Assembly (NCBI GenBank): GCA_031288455.1
Contig: JAITRI010000090.1
Coordinates: 1 to 9,165, forward strand
From: Puniceicoccales bacterium
GTDB lineage: Bacteria > Verrucomicrobiota > Verrucomicrobiia > Opitutales > JAIRKQ01
DNA: 9,165 bases
Direction: 5' to 3'
Shown in pieces: positions 1-7,936 of this stretch (position 1 is the stretch's first letter; each line of letters starts with the position of its first letter). Under the pieces are notes generated by a model, which saw only the letters and a list, made by a program, of their open reading frames with translations, was not told where the DNA came from and did not search any database. The position numbers and the translations under genes are program-made.

Positions 1-2
1 TT

Positions 3-536
3 CTCGTAATGCTGATACTGGTGAAAATGTCGGATGAGCAGCGTAACTCGCGCTCGGAAGCCTTGATTGGTAAAAAAAATACTGCCAGCAAAATGGGAAA
101 CGTGGTTTTTGAGCTGAAAATGAACTCGGCGAAAGCCACCTATGAGGCAGAAAAAACACAGGCAATACTGCAGATCGTCAGCGGGTGCGTGAAAATTGTC
201 ACCGCTGGAATTACAATGGTGGGGGCAATTGCCGGAGCAGGGACCATCATGAATGCGGTTTGCCAGATGATTTCAACTCTGCTCAATGCCGCATTTCAAA
301 TAGTAAGCGGCATAATAATGCTAAGCGTAATAGCCGAGAAAACCAAAGAAGCTGGACATGAGGATGCGGATGCTGACAGAATGAAGTCGCTGGCAACCTT
401 CAATCTCACACAGGTTAAAAATCTTCAGGAAGCATACAATGCATCGACTCGCGATATCAAGACGATATTCGCATCCATGCGGGAAGTATTGCAGCAGAAG
501 CAGGACACGAAAATGGCGATTGTGCGGAACATATAA
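3..536 (+). CDS. Putative T3SS translocator-like hydrophobic protein (3' part, N-terminus outside window)
   Basis: The reading frame is open to the left edge (codons CTC GTA precede the first ATG at base 9), so this is most likely the C-terminal part of a longer protein. About 177 residues are visible. Numbered from the ATG at 9, a short hydrophobic-polar stretch (MLILVKMSDEQRNSR) leads into a helical region. Two hydrophobic glycine/alanine-rich segments follow at about 52-79 and 82-108, then a charged helical, probably coiled-coil, C-terminus at about 110-170. An LxxLxxKMxxxQRxSR-like stretch, then hydrophobic helices, then a coiled coil is the general build of T3SS pore-forming translocators (SctE/SctB: IpaB/YopB/EspD and IpaC/YopD/EspB) and their relatives. 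The nearby sctSTU genes support this. I recognise no diagnostic motif, so the T3SS link is inference. Another membrane-active effector is possible. An A8 run lies at 72-79 in a Lys-Lys-Asn stretch. Confidence 0.5.
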   Translation, partial: LVMLILVKMSDEQRNSRSEALIGKKNTASKMGNVVFELKMNSAKATYEAEKTQAILQIVSGCVKIVTAGITMVGAIAGAGTIMNAVCQMISTLLNAAFQIVSGIIMLSVIAEKTKEAGHEDADADRMKSLATFNLTQVKNLQEAYNASTRDIKTIFASMREVLQQKQDTKMAIVRNI

Positions 537-670
537 AATTCCCACTCCGCCCGCGTGAATTAATTGGAAAATCCTTAAATTTTGTTCGCATTTTCCGTGA
601 CCGTTGCTATATGTCGCCCATTCCTCAGCACTAAAACGGTGTGGCTTGGGAATATTTCACGCATACTGAC
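537..670. other. Intergenic region between the translocator-like gene and gyrB
   Basis: This 134-bp gap contains no supportable gene. Its left part is AT-rich with a short CG-rich patch at 541-555. It carries a possible promoter, listed separately. I see no convincing hairpin followed by a T-run, so termination of the left gene before gyrB is not shown. A GTG at 641 is in frame with gyrB and would add ten residues; see the gyrB entry. Confidence 0.6.
585..613 (+). promoter_or_regulatory. Possible sigma70-type promoter for gyrBA
   Basis: TTCGCA (585-590, four of six matches to TTGACA) is followed after 17 nt by TATATG (608-613, four of six matches to TATAAT). A TGC precedes the -10, giving an extended -10 element. 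Initiation near 620 would leave a leader of about 50 nt before the gyrB ATG. The match is modest and was found by eye. The position, in the only sizeable gap before the gyrase genes, is its main support. Confidence 0.3.
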
Positions 671-3163
671 ATGGGCATTGCCAACAGCAACTACGATTCG
701 ACGAAGATTCAAAAGCTCGAGGGGCTCGAGGGCGTACGGAAGCGCCCGGACATGTACATCGGGGACACCAATGAGCGCGGGTTGCACCACTGCGTGTTTG
801 AGATCGTTGACAATTCCATCGATGAGGCGTTAGCCGGCTACTGTAGCGCGATAAGGGTTTGCCTGCACATAGATGGTTCCTGCTCCATCGAAGACGATGG
901 CCGCGGGATCCCCGTTGACGTGCACGAGAAGTATAAAATTCCAGCGGTGGAATTGGTCATGACAAATTTGCACGCCGGCGGAAAATTTGGAAAGGGAGCG
1001 TACCAAGTTTCCGGAGGACTGCACGGCGTTGGCGCGAAGTGTGTCAATGCCGTATCGGAGAATTTCGAAGTGGAAGTGCGTCGCGACGGGAACGTTTACC
1101 GCATGAAATTTTCCCGCGGAAAGACAGTTGAGAAGCTAAAAGTGATAGGGGAGAGCCATAAAACTGGCACGAAAATCACATTTCTTCCGGATTCGGAAAT
1201 TTTCCTCACGACGCGCGAGTTCAAGTATGAAATTCTCGCCGGACGATTGCGGGAACTGGCATTTTTGAACCCCGGCGTTCAGATTGAATTGCACGATGAG
1301 CGCGCGGATAAGTCCGAAACATTCCGCTTTGACAATGGCATAGGACAATTCGTTTTATTTTTGAACCGCGGGAAAGTCACGCTGCACGATGCTCCCATCA
1401 CCATAGGCGGCGATGCGGTTGCCAATGGTGAATTTCCTGAGCTGAAGACCATCGTTGACGTTGCCATGCAGTACAATGACGGCTATTCGGAACAAATTTA
1501 TTCCTATGCGAATTCCATCCACAACGTCGAGGGTGGCACGCACCTTTCAGGATTTAGAACCGCTCTGACGCGCGTCGTAAATGCCTATGCGAAGGCAAAT
1601 AATCTCATCAGAGACAAGGACCCTGCGATTTCCGGAGATGATGTCCGCGAAGGGTTAACGGCCGTGATATCGGTAAAGGTTCCCGATCCGCGCTTCGAGG
1701 GGCAGACGAAAACGAAGCTGTCAAATGGAGAGATCGACGGCATCGTGCAAAGGATCGTCGGAGACAGCCTGAAGTACACATTCGAGACGGACCCTGCGCT
1801 GGCGCGCAAGATAATAGACAAGTGCGTAAATGCCGCACGGGCGCGGGAAGCGGCACGCAAGGCGCGCGAAACGGTGAGAAAAAGTGCGCTGTCAGGAGGT
1901 GGACTGCCGGGAAAATTGGCGGACTGCTCCGAGAAAGATCCCGCGCTCTGTGAACTGTTCATCGTCGAGGGGGATTCCGCCGGAGGGTCCGCGAAGCAGG
2001 GCCGCAACAGGAAATATCAGGCGATTTTGCCGCTGCGCGGAAAAGTGCTGAATGTGGAAAAGGCGCGATTGGACAAGATGCTGAACAGCGACGCAATTCG
2101 CACGATTATAACAGCGTGCGGCACGGGCATAGGATCATCGGATGATGCTGGCGGATTTGACGCGAATAAGTGCCGGTACCACCGGATAATAATCATGACC
2201 GATGCGGATGTGGACGGTGCGCACATACAGACGCTGCTGCTGACGTTCTTTTTTAGGCAGATGAAGGAACTGATAGAGCGCGGGTACATCTACGTGGCGC
2301 AGCCGCCGCTGTATAAAATCAAGCGCAAGCGCAGGGAACGCTACGTGGACAGCGATGAGCAGCTGAATGAAATCCTGTTGGATCTCGGCATGGAAGACAT
2401 GAATTTGATGCGCGCCGCGGATGAATATGTCTTCGGCAGGGATCATGTTTCGGAAATTGTCAGAACATTTTCAAAACTGGAACAGTTGGGAAACGGTGCC
2501 GTTCGCAACGGATGTCCACTGGCGGTGTACCTGGACGCCCGCGATGCGGAAACGAAAAATTTGCCGCGCTACATGGTGAAAATTCGCACCGGGCATTCCG
2601 ATGAGTACAAATTTCTCAGGGATGGTGATGAAATGGCAGAATTTTACCGCAGCAATGGCATCGTGGACGATGGCCCAAATGGCATCGCGGTGCGCGACGT
2701 CGACATCGACGGCCAGACGTTCCGCCAGCGGATTTCGCTGCATGAAATCTATGGAGTCCAGCAGATGTGTGATTTGCTCAGGCGGCTGGAAGAACTTGGC
2801 ATCGACACGGCAACATTTGAAGTCACTGGCCAGCCGCGCTATTTTCTCAGCGAAGCGACTCCGTCGGACGGGAAGAAATCCGAACGCATCGAGCTGTTTT
2901 CTGGGCTTGAGATGGTGGCAAAAATTCGAGAACTTGGGCGGAAGGGTTTAGCGATCCAGCGCTACAAAGGTTTGGGCGAAATGAACGCGGACCAGTTGGC
3001 GGAAACGACAATGGATCCAACCAAACGGCGACTGCTGCAGATCACCATTGCCGATGCCGCGGCCGCGGAGGCGACATTTTCCATGCTGATGGGCGAAAAC
3101 GTTGAGATCCGCCGTGCGTTTATCGAAGACAACGCGTTGAATGCGCTATATTTGGACATCTAA
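671..3163 (+). CDS. gyrB: DNA gyrase subunit B
   Basis: This is the ATPase and TOPRIM subunit of DNA gyrase, which with GyrA introduces ATP-dependent negative supercoils. Numbered from the ATG at 671 (830 aa), the GHKL ATPase domain has the Mg-binding Asn48 in FEIVDNSIDEA, then DDGRGIP near 75-80 and GGLHGVGA near 115-122. The QTKTKL loop lies at 345-350. The TOPRIM domain has Glu434 in EGDSAGGS, PLRGK near 454-458, and the metal-binding TDADVDGAHI near 510-519. The tail motif is QRYKGLGEMN at 763-772. The roughly 170-residue insert between TOPRIM and this tail is present, as in E. coli-type GyrB, and explains the length. A GTG at 641 would extend the protein by MAWEYFTHTD, but the family starts at about YDSxxI, so the ATG is preferred. 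Neither start has a clear Shine-Dalgarno. It is transcribed with gyrA, which begins at the next base. Confidence 0.97.
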   Translation: MGIANSNYDSTKIQKLEGLEGVRKRPDMYIGDTNERGLHHCVFEIVDNSIDEALAGYCSAIRVCLHIDGSCSIEDDGRGIPVDVHEKYKIPAVELVMTNLHAGGKFGKGAYQVSGGLHGVGAKCVNAVSENFEVEVRRDGNVYRMKFSRGKTVEKLKVIGESHKTGTKITFLPDSEIFLTTREFKYEILAGRLRELAFLNPGVQIELHDERADKSETFRFDNGIGQFVLFLNRGKVTLHDAPITIGGDAVANGEFPELKTIVDVAMQYNDGYSEQIYSYANSIHNVEGGTHLSGFRTALTRVVNAYAKANNLIRDKDPAISGDDVREGLTAVISVKVPDPRFEGQTKTKLSNGEIDGIVQRIVGDSLKYTFETDPALARKIIDKCVNAARAREAARKARETVRKSALSGGGLPGKLADCSEKDPALCELFIVEGDSAGGSAKQGRNRKYQAILPLRGKVLNVEKARLDKMLNSDAIRTIITACGTGIGSSDDAGGFDANKCRYHRIIIMTDADVDGAHIQTLLLTFFFRQMKELIERGYIYVAQPPLYKIKRKRRERYVDSDEQLNEILLDLGMEDMNLMRAADEYVFGRDHVSEIVRTFSKLEQLGNGAVRNGCPLAVYLDARDAETKNLPRYMVKIRTGHSDEYKFLRDGDEMAEFYRSNGIVDDGPNGIAVRDVDIDGQTFRQRISLHEIYGVQQMCDLLRRLEELGIDTATFEVTGQPRYFLSEATPSDGKKSERIELFSGLEMVAKIRELGRKGLAIQRYKGLGEMNADQLAETTMDPTKRRLLQITIADAAAAEATFSMLMGENVEIRRAFIEDNALNALYLDI

Positions 3164-5590
3164 ATGGACACCAATCAGGAAAAAATAACAGTCGCAAATA
3201 TCACGGATGTGATGCAGACGTCCTACATTGACTATTCAATGTCAGTGATTGTCAGCCGCGCACTGCCGGATGTTCGCGACGGATTGAAGCCGGTGCAGAG
3301 GAGAATTTTGTACGCGATGCTGCGCGAGGGACTGATGTTCAATCGGCAATTTGACAAATGTGCCGGTGTTGTCGGTGAAGTGCTGAAAAATTACCACCCG
3401 CACAGCGACACCGCCGTGTACGACACTCTCGTGCGCATGGCGCAAAATTGGGTGATGCGCTATCCTCTTATCTTTCCACAGGGAAATTTTGGATCCGTTG
3501 ACGGAGATCCGGCGGCGGCCTATCGCTATACGGAATGCAAATTGCAGGGAATTTCGGAGGAGTTGCTGCGCGACATAGATGAGGATACCGTCGATTTCGT
3601 TCCGAATTACAAGGAGAGCACGAAGGAACCAAGCGTTCTCCCATCGGCGCTTCCGAATTTACTCATGAATGGGTCGACCGGAATTGCCGTCGGAATGACC
3701 ACCAATATCCCGCCCCACAACATCTGTGAAATAATAGATGCCGCATGCATGGTGATAGATGAGCCCGCCGTAGGCGTCGAAGAGCTGTGCGAGATCATAG
3801 CCGGTCCTGATTTTCCGACCGGTGGGGTCGTCGTTGGCGTGGAAAGCATCAGGAGATATTTGACAACTGGGCGGAGCATATTGAAGGTGCGCGGAATTGT
3901 TTCCGTTGAGGAATTGCCAAATGGGAAGGAGCAGATCGTGATCACTGAAATTCCATACGCCGTGAACCGTGCCGTGCTGGTGACGCGAATTGCGGAATTG
4001 GTCACGGAAAAGATATTGGATGAGGTGAGTGATCTGCGCGATGAGTCGGACAACGGGACGCGCATTGTTGTGGAGTTGAAGCGTGATGCGGTGTCCAGCG
4101 TGGTGATAAATAAACTGTTCAAGCTCACGCAGCTGGAGTCGTCATTTGGGGTCATCATGCTGGCGTTGGATAGGATGCGCCCGAAGCAGATGAACATCAA
4201 AGAGCTGCTGGAATGTTACATTGGACATCGGCGGGATGTGGTGACGCGCAGGACGGATTTCCGTCTAAAAAAAGCGGAAGCGCGCACGCACATACTGGAA
4301 GGGTTTCTGATTGCGCTGGACAATCTGGATGATTTTGTGCGCGTGATAAGGAAATCCGACAATCGCGAAGGTGCAAAGATTGAATTGGTGGCGCGCTACC
4401 CAATTTCCGCGGCGCAGGCGGATGCGATTTTGGACATGCGCCTCTACCAGCTGACCGGTCTCGAACGCAGCAAAATAGAGGATGAATACGGGGAATTAAA
4501 AAATTTGATCGTCTACTACCGCGGGATTTTATCCAGTGACACGAATTTGTTGGCGCTCGTGAAAAAAGAATTTTTGGAAATGCGCGACAAATACGCCTCT
4601 ACAAGGATGACAAAGATTGAGCATGACGCCGGAGAGTTTAGGATAGAAGATGTCATAGCGAATGAGTGTTGCCTCATAACGGTTTCACACAATGGCTTCA
4701 TTAAGCGCACGGCGGCGAATATGTATCGGTCGCAGAAGCGAGGAGGGAAGGGAATAATCGGCGTCGGGCAGCACGATGAGGATTTCATCGAACACATGTT
4801 CACGGCGAACGCGCACGACAGCATAATGTTTGCCATGGATAGCGGACGCGTGTACGTGGAAAAGGTTTACGAAATCCCGGAGGGGTCGCGCACCTCGAAG
4901 GGACGGGCGCTGGTGAATGTGCTGGAGATGCAAAAATCGGAACGCGTTGCGGCGATGATATGCTTTCGGGAATTTTCCGAGCATCAATTTCTCGTGATGT
5001 GCACGAAGAATGGCGTGATCAAAAAGACATGTCTGGCGGATTACAGAAATGTTCGCCGCGGCGGCATCATTGGCATCGCGATTGATGAGGATGACGCACT
5101 CATCGAGGCCCTGATGACTGCCGGAAATGATGAGCTGGTGATAATCACGAAACAGGGAATGTCGGTGCGATTCAGCGAAAATGATCTGCGGGACCAGGGG
5201 CGTGCCACGCGCGGGGTCCGCGGGATAGCGCTCCGCGAAGGAGACTCCGTTCGCGCCATGACGATTGTGGACAACAATCAGACATTTTTATTGGCCGCGG
5301 AAAATGGGCAGGGGAAACGTTCCAGATTTGACGATTACAGATTACAGCACCGCGGCGGATACGGCGTAATTGCGATGAAGCTGCAGAAGGGGATTTGCAT
5401 AGCTGCGGCGCTGACGGTTTCCGAGGATGACGAGATCATGATGCTGACCAATAACGGGCAGGCGATCCGTTCTCCGGTGAATGGCATTCGCGTCATCGGG
5501 CGTTCCACGAGCGGTGTCCGTCTGATAACGCTCGAAAAAGGTGACAGATTGATCGGGCTTTCCAAGGTTATTTCAATGGATGATGACTAG
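3164..5590 (+). CDS. gyrA: DNA gyrase subunit A
   Basis: This is the DNA breakage-reunion subunit of gyrase, 808 aa. The start is fixed by position (gyrB TAA directly followed by ATG) and by homology (ITDVMQTSYIDYSMSVIVSRALPD-type opening). Numbering coincides with E. coli: catalytic Tyr122 in AAAYRYTE, preceded by Arg121. The quinolone-determining region reads HPHSDTAVYD at 78-87, with Ser81 where Gly is near-universal, Thr83 and Asp87. The winged-helix, tower and coiled-coil parts continue to about 490. The C-terminal DNA-wrapping beta-pinwheel follows, with GyrA-box QKRGGKG at 524-530 and blade repeats such as RRGGIIGIA, RGVRGIA, RGGYGVIA and TSGVRLITL. The GyrA-box supports true gyrase over topoisomerase IV ParC. 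It lacks the long acidic tail of E. coli GyrA (875 aa) and ends in MDDD. No Shine-Dalgarno is obvious, so translation is probably coupled to gyrB. Confidence 0.97.
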   Translation: MDTNQEKITVANITDVMQTSYIDYSMSVIVSRALPDVRDGLKPVQRRILYAMLREGLMFNRQFDKCAGVVGEVLKNYHPHSDTAVYDTLVRMAQNWVMRYPLIFPQGNFGSVDGDPAAAYRYTECKLQGISEELLRDIDEDTVDFVPNYKESTKEPSVLPSALPNLLMNGSTGIAVGMTTNIPPHNICEIIDAACMVIDEPAVGVEELCEIIAGPDFPTGGVVVGVESIRRYLTTGRSILKVRGIVSVEELPNGKEQIVITEIPYAVNRAVLVTRIAELVTEKILDEVSDLRDESDNGTRIVVELKRDAVSSVVINKLFKLTQLESSFGVIMLALDRMRPKQMNIKELLECYIGHRRDVVTRRTDFRLKKAEARTHILEGFLIALDNLDDFVRVIRKSDNREGAKIELVARYPISAAQADAILDMRLYQLTGLERSKIEDEYGELKNLIVYYRGILSSDTNLLALVKKEFLEMRDKYASTRMTKIEHDAGEFRIEDVIANECCLITVSHNGFIKRTAANMYRSQKRGGKGIIGVGQHDEDFIEHMFTANAHDSIMFAMDSGRVYVEKVYEIPEGSRTSKGRALVNVLEMQKSERVAAMICFREFSEHQFLVMCTKNGVIKKTCLADYRNVRRGGIIGIAIDEDDALIEALMTAGNDELVIITKQGMSVRFSENDLRDQGRATRGVRGIALREGDSVRAMTIVDNNQTFLLAAENGQGKRSRFDDYRLQHRGGYGVIAMKLQKGICIAAALTVSEDDEIMMLTNNGQAIRSPVNGIRVIGRSTSGVRLITLEKGDRLIGLSKVISMDDD

Positions 5591-5659
5591 TGCTTTGCTG
5601 GTGCCGTGCACAGTCGATCGCAGTGCTGTCGCATGGCAGTGAATATTTGCTCTGAGCGC

Positions 5660-6847
5660 ATGAAATCTCCGGAAAATTTTGTTGCGGTCCCGTTTAAATA
5701 CCACGAGGAAGTGGAAATTTCCATCGGAGACGTGACAAATCTCGGTGCCGGAGTTGGCCGCGTGAATAATTGGGTGGTGATGGTGCCGTTCGTCTGCATC
5801 GGGGAGGATGTTGTGGTGAAAATTTACAAAAATTTCAAAAATTATTCGCTGGGAGATTTGCTAAATGTTTCAAACCCGTCGCCCCATAGGGTATCTCCAA
5901 AGTGCGCACTGTTTGGAATATGCGGCGGATGTCAGTACCAGCACATGGACTACGGAGCACAGTTGGCACTCAAACGGCACCACGTGGAAGACTCCATGCG
6001 GAAGCTGGCGCAGGTGAATGTCCCCGTCTGCGAATGTCTCCACAGCGGGCAAATTTACCACTACCGGTCGAAAATAACCCCGCATTTCCAAAAAACCGTT
6101 CCGCCGATTGGATTTTTGAGATGTGATTCCAGGCGCATCATCGATGTCCAGGAGTGCCCGATCGCAACCGAGCGCATAAATGATGAGCTGAAGACCGCAC
6201 GCGCAAACGCACTGGCGGATAAAAGTCCCAGAAAGAGAGGCGGCACCATGCTGCTGCGTGACTGCGGCGGGAGGATCGAAACAAATCCGAAGGCCACAGC
6301 TGTCCAGAGAATCGGGGATTTTGAGTTTTCCTTTCGCGCAGGAGAGTTCTTTCAAAATAATCCGTTCACGCTGCAGCTGCTGTCGGAATACGTTGCGTCG
6401 GCCGCATCCGGAACGAAATATCTCATCGATGCGTTCTGTGGAGTCGGCCTATTCGGCATAATTGCGGCCAAACATTTCGAAAAAATTCTAGCGGTGGAAA
6501 TAGGCGAAAGTGCCATCGCATTTGCGAGGCGCAATGCCGAAAGAAATGGAGTTTCGAATGTCAATTTTCTCTGCGGAACGGCGGAACGAATTTTTGAAGA
6601 TGTGAAATTCCCAGGTGGAGAAACGAGCGTCATCATAGACCCTCCGCGCAGCGGATGTTCCCATGATTTTTTATTGCAGCTGATGAAATTTTCGCCGCAG
6701 AAGATCGTGTACGTTTCCTGCGCACCGGACACGCAGGCGCGCGACTTGAACGTCATCTGCCAGAAATATTCCGTGGAAAAAATTCAGCCATTTGACATGT
6801 TCCCGCAGACGAGGCACGTGGAAAATGTCGTCACGCTGCAGCGGTGA
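5660..6847 (+). CDS. rlmD: 23S rRNA (uracil-5-)-methyltransferase, RlmD/RumA-like (TrmA family)
   Basis: This is a SAM-dependent enzyme that makes 5-methyluridine in RNA, 395 aa from the ATG at 5660. A TRAM RNA-binding domain occupies about residues 12-75 (EISIGDVTNLGAGVGRV). The four [4Fe-4S] cysteines are Cys82, Cys88 and Cys91 (CALFGICGGC) and Cys166 (CPIA), with almost the same numbering as RumA (81, 87, 90, 162). The Rossmann part has FFQNNPF near 230, the SAM loop DAFCGVGLFG near 257-266, DPPRSGC near 327-333, the nucleophile Cys354 in YVSCAPDTQARDL, and the general base Glu388 in FPQTRHVENV. The frame is open to a GTG at 5606 and an ATG at 5633. The Fe-S numbering and the TRAM start favour 5660, but no start has a good Shine-Dalgarno. 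The precise target (23S U1939 versus U747, or tRNA U54) cannot be read from sequence alone. It follows gyrA on the same strand and ends 3 bp from the convergent sctU. Confidence 0.85.
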   Translation: MKSPENFVAVPFKYHEEVEISIGDVTNLGAGVGRVNNWVVMVPFVCIGEDVVVKIYKNFKNYSLGDLLNVSNPSPHRVSPKCALFGICGGCQYQHMDYGAQLALKRHHVEDSMRKLAQVNVPVCECLHSGQIYHYRSKITPHFQKTVPPIGFLRCDSRRIIDVQECPIATERINDELKTARANALADKSPRKRGGTMLLRDCGGRIETNPKATAVQRIGDFEFSFRAGEFFQNNPFTLQLLSEYVASAASGTKYLIDAFCGVGLFGIIAAKHFEKILAVEIGESAIAFARRNAERNGVSNVNFLCGTAERIFEDVKFPGGETSVIIDPPRSGCSHDFLLQLMKFSPQKIVYVSCAPDTQARDLNVICQKYSVEKIQPFDMFPQTRHVENVVTLQR

Positions 6848-6850
6848 AAT

Positions 6851-7936
6851 CTATTGGGATTCTCCCTCCAGTCCCATTCCCTGCGCGTGCTGCTCCTTCA
6901 TTTCATAGACCCACCTCAACACCTCCGCCACCGGCTCGATCAATTCCGTCGGAATAAACGTCATCACTTCTCCCACGTCCATGAGAGAATGTGCCAGTGG
7001 GACATTGCGCATTATGGGAATATTATTTTCGCGCGCCACGCGGATCATTTCCTCGGCGATGGCCCCCTGTCCGGTCGCCAAAATAATCGGCAGCGATGTC
7101 CCCTTATTTTTCATGTTATAGTACACGGCAACGGCGATGTGTTCCGGGTTTGTTATCAGCACGCTGGATTGTTTCGTCCGGCGCGGAGCATCCTGTTCGA
7201 TCATTTCGCGGTGCAACTGCTTGCGTTTGCCTTTGATCTGAGGATCGCCCTCCATTTCCTTGTACTCGCGCTTGACCTCATCCTTCGACATTTTCATTTT
7301 GTTCAAAAAATCGCGCTTTTGGAAAACAAAGTCGATGCAGGCAACCACAACGTACGCAAAAATCACATTGTAGGCGAATCTGCGCATTATTGGCCCGAGA
7401 ATATTTATGGTCGCGTTTAGTCCGCAAAATGGCAGCAGCAGCAGATCGCGCAGCAGATTTTTTATCACCAGATAAATAAGAATGCCGAGAAATATTATTT
7501 TAAATGTGGATTTTAAAAATTCGAACAGATTTTTTTTGGAAAAAATTTGCTTAAGTTTTTCCATTGGATTGATTTTTTTTATGTCCGGCTTTATTGGCTC
7601 AAACGATATCAAAAATCCTATCTGTGCGCAGTTCGCTATCACCGCCATTGCCATGCAGATTCCCAATGCCGGCAGTATGATTTTCAGCGTCTGTATGAAA
7701 ATTCCAACTATAACATTGGAATATGCCATCCGGAAGTCTTCGCGCAGATAGTCGATCGGAAACAGCAGCATATCGCCCATTTTTTTGATGTGCCTGCCCC
7801 ATCCGGCGCCAATGTAGGAATATAGTCCTATGAGCAGCATCGTTGAGACCAAATCGGTACTTTTTGACACCTGCCCTTTTTTTCTGGCGTCGCGTAACCT
7901 TTTTGGGGTCGGCATTTCTGTTTTTTCACCACTCAT
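6851..7936 (-). CDS. sctU: Type III secretion export apparatus protein SctU (YscU/FlhB family), NPEH variant
   Basis: This is the inner-membrane export-gate protein that switches substrate class after autocleavage of its cytoplasmic domain, 361 aa. The N-terminal signature EKTEMPTPKRLRDARKKGQV spans 4-23. Four hydrophobic segments follow at about 28-46, 73-110, 143-170 and 185-205. The conserved loop is SFEPIKPDIKKINPMEKLK at 111-129. The linker MSKDEVKREYKEMEGDP lies at 216-232 and is typical of FlhB/SctU. The cleavage motif is Asn263-Pro264-Glu265-His266 (codons at 7150-7139), at exactly the position of NPTH in YscU. The ending VPLAHSLMDVGE...FIPTELIEPVAEVLRWV resembles injectisome SctU more than flagellar FlhB. 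The ATG overlaps the sctT stop by 4 bp (ATGA), and GGAAG lies at 7944-7940, so translation is coupled. It contains two T/A runs of eight (7530-7537, 7573-7580) and two of seven (7778-7784, 7877-7883). No flagellar genes are visible. Confidence 0.95.
   Translation of the reverse strand: MSGEKTEMPTPKRLRDARKKGQVSKSTDLVSTMLLIGLYSYIGAGWGRHIKKMGDMLLFPIDYLREDFRMAYSNVIVGIFIQTLKIILPALGICMAMAVIANCAQIGFLISFEPIKPDIKKINPMEKLKQIFSKKNLFEFLKSTFKIIFLGILIYLVIKNLLRDLLLLPFCGLNATINILGPIMRRFAYNVIFAYVVVACIDFVFQKRDFLNKMKMSKDEVKREYKEMEGDPQIKGKRKQLHREMIEQDAPRRTKQSSVLITNPEHIAVAVYYNMKNKGTSLPIILATGQGAIAEEMIRVARENNIPIMRNVPLAHSLMDVGEVMTFIPTELIEPVAEVLRWVYEMKEQHAQGMGLEGESQ

Noticed and set aside
531..555. Similarity of AAATTCCCaCTcCGCC (after the left gene) to AAATTCCCtCTgCGCC (9141-9156)
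   Set aside because: Fourteen of 16 bases match, but pairs this similar are expected by chance several times in a 9-kb window. Kept only as a note.
537..561. AATT..CAC/GTG..AATT inverted repeat after the left gene as a terminator
   Set aside because: The stem is short with a bulge and an AT-rich base, and no T-run follows on either strand.
641..670. GTG start for gyrB giving an extra MAWEYFTHTD
   Set aside because: Family homology begins near the YDSxxI segment a few residues after the ATG at 671. The extension has no Shine-Dalgarno and no family support.
1585..2007. Long antisense frame (140 codons) on the - strand within gyrB, and a 197-codon one at 3607-4200 within gyrA
   Set aside because: They are opposite strongly conserved gyrase domains with biased codon use, encode Ser/Arg-rich low-complexity translations, and have no ribosome site. 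They are shadow frames.
6855..6876. TGGGA/TCCCA inverted repeat as a bidirectional terminator between rlmD and sctU
   Set aside because: It has only five base pairs, lies inside the sctU coding end and has no U-tail.
6854..7420. 188-codon + strand frame opposite sctU
   Set aside because: It is the antisense shadow of the well-conserved SctU cytoplasmic domain. The His/Arg/Phe-rich translation resembles no protein family.
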